Assembly: GCA_964514415.1 (NCBI GenBank)
Contig: CAZEQL010000031.1
Location: 1 to 13,594, forward strand
DNA length: 13,594 nucleotides
Source: CAZEQL01 sp964514415
Lineage (GTDB): Bacteria; Chloroflexota; Dehalococcoidia; GIF9; AB-539-J10
Direction: 5' to 3'
Every line of letters starts with the position of its first letter. Positions within the stretch are counted from its first letter, which is position 1. The notes under the pieces are model-generated. The model was not told the DNA's origin. It ran no database searches and worked only from the letters and a program-made list of their open reading frames with translations. Made by a program: the position numbers and the translations under genes. Positions 8,889-13,594 of this stretch are shown here, piece after piece.

Positions 8889-9788
8889 TTATGTATGAAA
8901 TGGCCTAGCCTGTATCCAAACTGGACTAGCGAAGGCTAATAAAGAGAAAATCAATATCAGCCAACCCCAGGAATCGATGTCTCCTCTGCTTGCTGAGGTT
9001 ATCCCAATTAAGGCTATGATTGGGGGAGTCAGCAAAGCGATGGTTTTACAGCGACGTTGTGTGAAGCGGATAAAGGCAACCGTTGCTACAGCTAAAGCAA
9101 GAAAACTAACAACTATCCAGGGCACTTTTGTTTGTAATTGTGCCACTTCTATGTTATTTGTTAAGAACTCGCTTCCAGTGCCCAGAGATAATAACCAACC
9201 GAACATTATAGGCATGGGGGCTAACATTAGCGATGCATAGAGCCAATCCCGTCTTGCAGTTTGTTTCACCATGTGAATAATCGCAAAGAGAGCCAAAGGG
9301 ATATAGATGAGTACTGCTATCCAGCTCCACCCTTTGGAAAGGTAAATTAGTAGTATTCCGGTAACTATTACTGGTAGCAGGTAATAGCCTAACCAGGGGA
9401 AAAGCCATATGGGCTTGTCACAATGCCAGCCATAAATCGTTATGCCGACAATCGCCAGCAATGTGATTGATAAGCAAATGATGTTTTGCCAGTAGTATGA
9501 AGCAAAAAGCAGGGCGACCAAAAAGTGAGGCAGCGCAGCGAAAAGTGCCTCTTGCCAACTACCTTGGGCATGCACTTCATAGATTTGCTGGGCGATTAAT
9601 TCAGGGGGGCCAAGAACCTGTGTAGCGACTTTGCCTGCTTCTTCTTCGCTAAGCCCGCTTTCCTTTAGCTCCTGGCTTTTATCTTCGAGATGCGTGCAAA
9701 GTTCTTGGGCCACATTGTCTTTGACGGCTGAATCGATCTTTAGACAAGCCTTAAAACTATTTAAATAATGGCTTATGCTATTCGACAT
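8889..9788 (-). CDS. Polytopic membrane protein with N-terminal HAAS-like domain
   Basis: This 299-residue protein has two parts. Residues 1-75 are a charged helical domain with the pattern LxxHLEDKxxELxxxGLSEEEA and a following VLGPPELIAQQI. This matches the HAAS-type (PadR-associated, DUF1700-like) helical modules found on membrane proteins encoded beside PadR repressors. Residues from about 81 to 292 contain roughly eight hydrophobic segments (near 81-98, 101-119, 127-149, 153-173, 182-201, 222-240, 249-264 and 273-292), so it should sit in the cytoplasmic membrane with the helical domain probably in the cytosol. No catalytic motif or transporter signature was recognised. The ATG lies seven bases after the stop of the PadR gene, with no clear Shine-Dalgarno, suggesting translational coupling. 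It may act as a sensor or as the regulated target of the repressor. It converges on ruvB with a 51-bp gap. Confidence 0.75.
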   Translation of the reverse strand: MSNSISHYLNSFKACLKIDSAVKDNVAQELCTHLEDKSQELKESGLSEEEAGKVATQVLGPPELIAQQIYEVHAQGSWQEALFAALPHFLVALLFASYYWQNIICLSITLLAIVGITIYGWHCDKPIWLFPWLGYYLLPVIVTGILLIYLSKGWSWIAVLIYIPLALFAIIHMVKQTARRDWLYASLMLAPMPIMFGWLLSLGTGSEFLTNNIEVAQLQTKVPWIVVSFLALAVATVAFIRFTQRRCKTIALLTPPIIALIGITSASRGDIDSWGWLILIFSLLAFASPVWIQARPFHT

Positions 9789-9795
9789 TGCGCTA

Positions 9796-10131
9796 CTACG
9801 TGGTTTCTGGCTCTATGATTGCCCCAACTGCGTTAGCGAAATCTTGCCACGTGGCTAATCTTTTAGATAGAACTTGCTGTCCCTTTGTAGTTATGTAATA
9901 ATACCGCCTTTGTTGCCCATTAGGCAGCGTTTGCCATTTGCCTTCGAGAAGTTTATCTTTCTCCAGGCGGTGGAGAGCAGGATAGAGGGTTCCTTCCTTG
10001 AATTGGAAATATCCGTTGCTTCTTTCCCCCAGTTCTTTTATGATTTGGTAGCCATATGTGGGTTGGCGATTAATTAGGCAAAGTAGCAAAGAGTCGGTAT
10101 TCCCCTTGAGTAACTCGCGCCCATAACTCAT
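9796..10131 (-). CDS. PadR-family transcriptional repressor
   Basis: This 111-residue protein is a small winged-helix DNA-binding regulator of the PadR family (PadR-s2-like, short form). Typical features are LLCLINRQPTYGYQIIKEL at about residues 16-34, the wing-preceding motif KEGTLYPALHRLEKDKLLEG at about 45-64, and the wing sequence GQQRRYYYITTKGQQVL at about 72-88. The short C-terminal helix would form the dimer interface. A strong Shine-Dalgarno, GAGGAG read on the minus strand (10139-10144), lies seven bases before the ATG. It heads a two-gene operon with the HAAS-like membrane protein, a recurrent pairing in which the repressor usually controls its own operon. The inducing signal cannot be deduced from sequence. 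Confidence 0.9.
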   Translation of the reverse strand: MSYGRELLKGNTDSLLLCLINRQPTYGYQIIKELGERSNGYFQFKEGTLYPALHRLEKDKLLEGKWQTLPNGQQRRYYYITTKGQQVLSKRLATWQDFANAVGAIIEPETT

Positions 10132-10184
10132 TTCTCGTCTCCTCAGTTACACACCAGATTTTTGTCTACTGCAAACAATTTAGT

Positions 10185-10214
10185 ATATAAGCACATGAAA
10201 GATCTTTATTGCAA
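10185..10214 (-). promoter_or_regulatory. Candidate promoter and operator of the PadR operon
   Basis: On the minus strand TTGCAA (10209-10214) as -35 is followed after 18 bp by TTATAT (10185-10190). The overlapping TATACT (10182-10187) is a better -10 match but would need a 21-bp spacer. The spacer contains the perfect 10-bp palindrome AAAGATCTTT (10198-10207), placed where a dimeric repressor such as the PadR protein could block polymerase. The palindrome and boxes are visible; their use is inferred. Confidence 0.4.
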
Positions 10215-10229
10215 GTTTTTAGCGGAACT

Positions 10230-10250
10230 GAGATAGATAGTATCTCTTTT
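10230..10250 (+). repeat. Short hairpin-forming dyad with T4 tail
   Basis: GAGATA (10230-10235) and TATCTC (10241-10246) are perfect complements separated by five bases and followed by TTTT (10247-10250). The stem is short and A+T-rich, and no gene reads into it on the plus strand, so a terminator role is doubtful. It could be a binding site for a dimeric regulator of either divergent operon. Confidence 0.3.
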
Positions 10251-10405
10251 AGCATCGCCTGTTTGATGAAATGGCTTCTTACAGCTACATTGTTTGTCAT
10301 TAATATTTAGCATTGGATGGGTTCAGTGATTTAGTGAGAGCTACCATCAATCAGACAGAATAACTAGACTGACCAAGATAGACATATCGTAATGAAAAAT
10401 CGCAA

Positions 10406-10449
10406 GGTTACCTCTAGAGGGACAAATTAGCTTCTCCGAGGAGGTATCC
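10406..10449 (+). repeat. Imperfect inverted repeat with nested palindrome
   Basis: GGTTACCTC (10406-10414) can pair with GAGGTATCC (10441-10449) with a single mismatch. The left arm overlaps the 10-bp palindrome CCTCTAGAGG (10411-10420), and the right arm overlaps GAGGAGG (10438-10444), so alternative foldings are possible. It is about 120 bases upstream of the best promoter candidate for the CBS gene. If a more distal promoter is used, it would lie in the mRNA leader. Confidence 0.3.
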
Positions 10450-10567
10450 ACGTACACATAGATTTGCTTCTGGCGTTATCCTTAGCATTGTTGTTGGGGG
10501 CTCGGTGGCAGGCCAGGTGCTGTTATCTTCAGGTGTTATATATCCCAAATCCTTATCTCTTGGGGTT

Positions 10568-10581
10568 TGCTATGATAAAAT
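10568..10581 (+). promoter_or_regulatory. Candidate extended -10 promoter for the CBS-antiporter operon
   Basis: TGC followed by TATGAT (TGC at 10568-10570, hexamer at 10571-10576) forms an extended -10 element. An overlapping TAAAAT occupies 10576-10581. No good -35 box stands 16-18 bp upstream; the nearest is TTATCT at 10553-10558. A start near 10583 would leave a leader of about 60 nt. The evidence is motif similarity only. Confidence 0.35.
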
Positions 10582-10643
10582 AGACTTGTCGAATATAGGA
10601 CATGTGTATATTTGGCTGGGCCGATTTGAGTTATTAAGAAACC

Positions 10644-11105
10644 ATGATGGAAGAATTTTACAAGGTAAAAGTAAAAGACATAATGATGCCCTGGTGGGAT
10701 ACACCATTTATAGGGGAAAATGCGGGTTGGATGGAGTTTCTTGCCAGGCTTTCCCTTAGGGCACACGCATGGGTGGTTAACAATACTAAAGACATGAAAG
10801 TAGTGGGGGTGGCAACGGAACATGATATGTTGCATTGCATTATTCCTCAAAGAGAGAAGAGGGAAAAAATATCCGGAATTTTCAGAGCTGGGATATTGCA
10901 TAGAGAGAGTACTATTCGGGATATCATGACATATAATCCAGTTACGTGCTCACCTGAAGAGAGCGTGGATAGCATTTTAAAAAAGCTCTCCACCTTTAAT
11001 ATCCGCAGATTAGCAGTTGTTGATGAAAATAAAAGGCTCTTGGGAGAAGTAACAATCCAGCTCCTGGTAAAAACCCTCAGATATAAGTTTACGAACACGG
11101 CATGA
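10644..11105 (+). CDS. Stand-alone tandem CBS-domain protein
   Basis: This 153-residue soluble protein consists almost entirely of a pair of CBS motifs (a Bateman module), which usually bind adenine nucleotides and regulate a partner. CBS1 spans about residues 8-66 and ends GVATEHDML, with Asp61 in the usual ribose-contacting place. CBS2 spans about 89-147 (IRDIMTYNPVTCSPEESV, then NIRRLAVVDE) and ends GEVTIQLL, with Leu140 at that position. CBS1 is atypical in its opening, with MMPWWDT and several tryptophans. An in-frame TAA at 10635-10637 limits the start to the ATG at 10644; a second ATG follows at once. The Shine-Dalgarno is poor (AAGAA at 10636-10640). The stop codon overlaps the start of the antiporter gene by four bases, so it is probably a cytosolic regulatory subunit of that transporter. 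The ligand is unknown. Confidence 0.85.
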   Translation: MMEEFYKVKVKDIMMPWWDTPFIGENAGWMEFLARLSLRAHAWVVNNTKDMKVVGVATEHDMLHCIIPQREKREKISGIFRAGILHRESTIRDIMTYNPVTCSPEESVDSILKKLSTFNIRRLAVVDENKRLLGEVTIQLLVKTLRYKFTNTA

Positions 11106-12268
11106 ATGTTTATGTTCTTGTTGCTCTCATTCTCCTGCTCGGGTTCATATTTGGCAAACTGTTACGCAAGCTACGTTTAACAGAGGTTTTAGCATATATC
11201 TTCGCCGGTATTATCATAGGACCGATTCTGAAAGTCAGTGCGCCTGAGCAATTTTATGTCATTATCACCGGAATAACGCTTGCCTTTGTTGCCTACACGG
11301 TGGGATCGGGTTTTTCCTTCACTTTTCTGAAAAGAATGGGTAAGAAGATACTGATTATATTGGTTGTAGAGGTGCTCGTGACAGTTGTTGTGGTAGGGGG
11401 CTCTGTATATTTATTTACCAGGGATCTTCCACTTTCCATAATTTTGGCTTCGCTCGCTCCTGCAACCGCCCCTGCGGGCACAATGGCAGTTTTAAGGGAC
11501 TTAAGGTCAAAAGGAACACTCACAGATGTAAGTATTGCTATCGTGGGACTGGATGATGTAGCTGCAATAATTATTTATACAATTGGGGTTACGTGGACGA
11601 AGATATTGTTAGGCGGAGAAGTAAGCATTTCATCCTCTCTTATTTATCCATTATGGGAAATTTTTGGTGCACTAGGACTTGGAGGGGCAATCGGAGCCAC
11701 TATTTCTTACATCATGAAGAAAATACATCTCTCTTCTGACCACATCTTTGTTATTTGTATCGCGGCTGCTATTTTGTGCTGGGGTCTTGCGGGAATGATT
11801 GGAGTCTCGGCAATTCTCACATGCATGGCTTTAGGGGCAGCAGTAATTAACCTCAATGTCCATATTGGCAATCGCTCAAACGAATTGATAGACAATATTA
11901 TGATGCCAGTATTTATTTTGTTTTTCGCCGCTATTGGTATGGAGATGGACTTCGCGCTATTCCCTCTCATATGGTTGATTGTAATTGTGTATTGCGCCGG
12001 CAGGAGCATTGGCAAGATAACAGGGTGTAACATAGGAGGGGTCTTATCCAAATCTGAGCCAAAAATCAGGAAGTATCTTGGCATCGCATTACTAGATCAA
12101 GCGGGTGTTGCTGTTGGTCTCGCTTTCCTCGCAGCTCAAACATTATCAGAATATGGTCTTGGAGACACAATAGTCACACTTATGGCGACAACAACGGCAG
12201 TCTTCGGACTCTTTTCGCCACTTGCAATACAATATGCTGTTAAGAAGGCAGGAGAAGCGAGTATATAA
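11102..12268 (+). CDS. CPA2-type cation/proton antiporter
   Basis: This 388-residue integral membrane protein belongs to the Na+/H+ exchanger superfamily (monovalent cation:proton antiporter 2). About 13 hydrophobic segments run from residue 3 to about 378. Family hallmarks are ATAPAGTMAVLRDL at 121-134 and VGLDDVAA at 148-155, in which Asp151-Asp152 corresponds to the paired acidic ion-binding residues of electrogenic antiporters such as NapA. A late segment reads LLDQAGVAVGLAF, resembling the conserved glutamine/glycine helix of CPA2 members. It lacks the C-terminal TrkA-N (RCK) nucleotide-binding domain of KefB/KefC-type proteins. The upstream CBS protein may supply nucleotide sensing instead. 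Its ATG overlaps the CBS stop in an ATGA arrangement with no clear Shine-Dalgarno of its own, implying translational coupling. Whether it carries Na+ or K+ cannot be told from sequence. Confidence 0.9.
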   Translation: MNVYVLVALILLLGFIFGKLLRKLRLTEVLAYIFAGIIIGPILKVSAPEQFYVIITGITLAFVAYTVGSGFSFTFLKRMGKKILIILVVEVLVTVVVVGGSVYLFTRDLPLSIILASLAPATAPAGTMAVLRDLRSKGTLTDVSIAIVGLDDVAAIIIYTIGVTWTKILLGGEVSISSSLIYPLWEIFGALGLGGAIGATISYIMKKIHLSSDHIFVICIAAAILCWGLAGMIGVSAILTCMALGAAVINLNVHIGNRSNELIDNIMMPVFILFFAAIGMEMDFALFPLIWLIVIVYCAGRSIGKITGCNIGGVLSKSEPKIRKYLGIALLDQAGVAVGLAFLAAQTLSEYGLGDTIVTLMATTTAVFGLFSPLAIQYAVKKAGEASI

Positions 12269-12407
12269 CATTTTTACGGGTCTGTACTCCATCAAGTGTG
12301 GGAGATAAAGAGAAGGCAAGATTTTAGTAAACTCCTGGGAATGTTGTGTTGCCAGGATGTTGTTAAGAGTTACGCCAGGACGGTGGCGAAAATACACGAG
12401 GACGAAA
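12269..12407 (+). other. Spacer between the antiporter gene and tsaD
   Basis: This 139-bp spacer holds TCCTGG (12333-12338) and CCAGGA (12352-12357), a 6-bp inverted repeat with a 13-nt loop followed by a T-rich but interrupted tract, a weak terminator candidate at best. CGCCA (12373-12377) and TGGCG (12384-12388) form a second short stem just before the tsaD ribosome-binding site. No convincing promoter was found, so tsaD may be read from the upstream operon. Confidence 0.35.
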
Positions 12408-13436
12408 ATGAGAATCTTGGGGATTGAAACTTCTTGTGATGAAACTGCTGCTGCAGTAGTTGAACATGGCAGCAGAATTATCTCCAATGTTGTAGCTTCA
12501 CAGATAGATATTCATGCCCGCTATGGCGGCATAGTCCCTGAAGTTGCCTCAAGGCAGCACCTCCTTACTATCATCCCTGTTGTGGAAAAAGCATTGGCTG
12601 AAGCTGAAGGCTCGTGGCAAGATATAGGTGGCATTGCTGTGACTTATGGTCCTGGCTTAGCTGGCTCCCTGCTAGTAGGAGTTAATGTAGCCAAGGCAGT
12701 TGCTTTAGCCAGGCAATTGCCCATTACCGGGGTTAATCATCTCGAAGGGCATATCTATGCCAATTGGCTCGCCTCACCATCCAGCGGAGAGTCCAATTGT
12801 AGTTGCCCAATTCATTGGGCGAATGGAGAGAGTAGGGTGAAATTCCCTTGTCTCTGCCTCATTGTCTCAGGAGGGCATAGCGATTTGGTATTGATGAAGG
12901 GGCATGGGCAATTTGAGAAATTAGGGCGAACTCGTGATGATGCCGCGGGCGAGGCATTCGATAAAGCAGCTCGAATTTTGGGATTAGGCTACCCCGGAGG
13001 TCCAGCTATGGAACAAGCAGCTACCACAGGAATCCCCTGCCTTCCCCTCCCCCGAGCCTGGCTCAAGGGAAACCACGATTTCAGCTTCAGTGGTCTGAAA
13101 ACAGCTTTATGGCATCTTGTTCAAAAGGAAGAAATTTCAGTAGCCGACGCTGCGGCAAGCTTCCAGTTAGCAGTAGTAGATGTTCTGGTTACCAAAACAA
13201 TCGAGGCAGCAAAACAATTACAAGTAAAACAAATCTTGCTCAGTGGTGGCGTAGCATCAAATAAATTGTTAAGGGAACGTTTCTTTAACTCTTCACCAGT
13301 TCCTGTCCTCGTTCCCCCTCCCCATTTGTGTACTGATAATGCTGCGATGGTCGCCGCTTGTGGCTATTACCATTTCCAAGCTGGCAACACAAGCAGTTAT
13401 GACTTGGATGTAGTGCCCAGCCTCAGCTTGGGCTAG
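12408..13436 (+). CDS. tsaD: tRNA N6-adenosine threonylcarbamoyltransferase TsaD
   Basis: TsaD transfers the threonylcarbamoyl group from threonylcarbamoyl-AMP to A37 of tRNAs reading ANN codons, working with TsaB and TsaE, which are not in this window. I chose the ATG at 12408 (342 residues) because it gives the family start MRILGIETSCDET and is preceded by GAGGA at 12398-12402, five bases upstream. The in-frame ATG at 12357 would add 17 unfamiliar residues. ASKHA-fold motifs are present: IETSCDET at 6-13, HARYGGIVPEVASRQH at 36-51, metal ligands His111 and His115 in NHLEGH, SGGHS at 154-158, GEAFDKAARILGLGYPGGP at 181-199, SGGVASN at 279-285, and Asp310 in CTDNA as the third metal ligand. 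Residues about 122-146 form an insertion, with Cys131 and Cys133, relative to the usual short linker before the SGGH segment. The gene is essential in most bacteria. Confidence 0.96.
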   Translation: MRILGIETSCDETAAAVVEHGSRIISNVVASQIDIHARYGGIVPEVASRQHLLTIIPVVEKALAEAEGSWQDIGGIAVTYGPGLAGSLLVGVNVAKAVALARQLPITGVNHLEGHIYANWLASPSSGESNCSCPIHWANGESRVKFPCLCLIVSGGHSDLVLMKGHGQFEKLGRTRDDAAGEAFDKAARILGLGYPGGPAMEQAATTGIPCLPLPRAWLKGNHDFSFSGLKTALWHLVQKEEISVADAAASFQLAVVDVLVTKTIEAAKQLQVKQILLSGGVASNKLLRERFFNSSPVPVLVPPPHLCTDNAAMVAACGYYHFQAGNTSSYDLDVVPSLSLG

Positions 13437-13470
13437 CTAACAGCCAGAGGACATGTGCCACATTTCCCTC

Positions 13471-13498
13471 ATCGGCCTACCCTCTGGGCAAGGCCGGT
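13471..13498 (+). terminator. Probable transcription terminator hairpin after tsaD
   Basis: ATCGGCCT (13471-13478) pairs with AGGCCGGT (13491-13498), including one G-U pair, and the loop can extend the stem through CCC (13480-13482) and GGG (13486-13488). A competing 7-bp repeat joins CCAGAGG (13444-13450) with CCTCTGG (13481-13487). The hairpin is strong and lies just after tsaD, but the downstream sequence is only moderately T-rich, so the terminator may be inefficient or factor-assisted. Confidence 0.5.
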
Positions 13499-13572
13499 TA
13501 TGTATTGTACTTAATTGAATTGCACCAAATGACATTTCGTTTAATATTTGCATGTAAACACCCTCCTAAGTA

Positions 13573-13592
13573 TTGACATATTATGCTATAAT
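13573..13592 (+). promoter_or_regulatory. Candidate promoter for a gene beyond the window
   Basis: TGC (13584-13586) precedes a perfect TATAAT (13587-13592), an extended -10 element. A perfect TTGACA lies at 13573-13578, but only eight bases separate the two hexamers, too few for one sigma70 promoter. Either the extended -10 acts without this -35, or the TTGACA belongs to a -10 past the window edge. Confidence 0.45.
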
Positions 13593-13594
13593 AG

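Larger units (their letters stand above)
10145..10643. other. Divergent intergenic region without a recognisable gene
   Basis: This stretch of about 500 bp separates the minus-strand PadR operon from the plus-strand CBS-antiporter operon. Beyond the PadR promoter it holds a short dyad at 10230-10246, the palindrome CCTCTAGAGG at 10411-10420, a longer inverted repeat at 10406-10449, and a strong Shine-Dalgarno-like GAGGAGG at 10438-10444 with no usable start codon at normal distance. Frames after it encode short hydrophobic stretches but no recognisable protein. I see no tRNA, T-box or known riboswitch signature. It could be a decayed gene, a long leader, or simply regulatory DNA. Confidence 0.5.

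Noticed and set aside
9154..9408. Minus-strand open frame within the HAAS-like membrane protein gene
   Set aside because: It is on the same strand in a different frame from the membrane protein, which has clear helical and transmembrane character; no independent start signal was seen.
10145..10643. Possible T-box, riboswitch or tRNA gene in the divergent spacer
   Set aside because: No T-box core, no tRNA acceptor/T-loop pattern and no known riboswitch signature could be recognised; only short palindromes were seen.
10505..10759. Plus-strand open frame overlapping the start of the CBS gene
   Set aside because: No Shine-Dalgarno, no recognisable domain, and it overlaps the well-supported CBS gene in another frame.
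12357..12407. Upstream in-frame ATG as the tsaD start
   Set aside because: The extra 17 residues do not match the family, and a good GAGGA lies just before the ATG at 12408.

Overview
The window looks like chromosomal DNA from a bacterium of moderate to low G+C content. It is dominated by housekeeping genes. The RNA polymerase subunits lack the long lineage-specific inserts of Proteobacteria. rpoBC stands apart from the usual rplKAJL ribosomal-protein cluster, and the rpoB-rpoC spacer holds a degenerate palindromic repeat. From these I infer a Chloroflexota member, possibly class Dehalococcoidia. This rests on recollection of family sequences, not on a search, so treat it as a moderate-confidence guess.

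Layout. Bases 1-168 hold a near-consensus sigma70-type promoter and a leader of about 105 nt. rpoB (169-3768), rpoC (3895-7800) and ruvB (7812-8837) follow on the plus strand as one probable transcription unit. The 126-bp rpoB-rpoC spacer contains two successive potential hairpins. The second can bury a purine-rich tract near the rpoC start. rpoC and ruvB are 11 bp apart, and the ruvB Shine-Dalgarno overlaps the rpoC stop codon.

A two-gene minus-strand operon converges on ruvB. It encodes a PadR-family repressor (10131 down to 9796) and a polytopic membrane protein with an N-terminal HAAS-like helical domain (9788 down to 8889), a recurrent regulator/membrane-sensor pairing. Bases 10145-10643 form a gene-poor divergent spacer with promoter candidates on both strands, several short palindromes and a Shine-Dalgarno-like tract with no start codon.

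Next on the plus strand is a translationally coupled pair: a stand-alone two-CBS-domain protein (10644-11105) and a CPA2-type cation/proton antiporter (11102-12268). Their stop and start codons overlap. tsaD (12408-13436), for tRNA t6A37 modification, follows after a 139-bp gap. It is followed by a strong GC-rich hairpin and a candidate promoter for a gene beyond the window.

No CRISPR array, insertion sequence, rRNA or tRNA gene was seen. I found no wholly new system. The most distinctive items are the CBS-antiporter pair, the structured rpoB-rpoC spacer, the attachment of ruvB to the polymerase operon, and unusual residues in otherwise conserved motifs of RpoB and RuvB.
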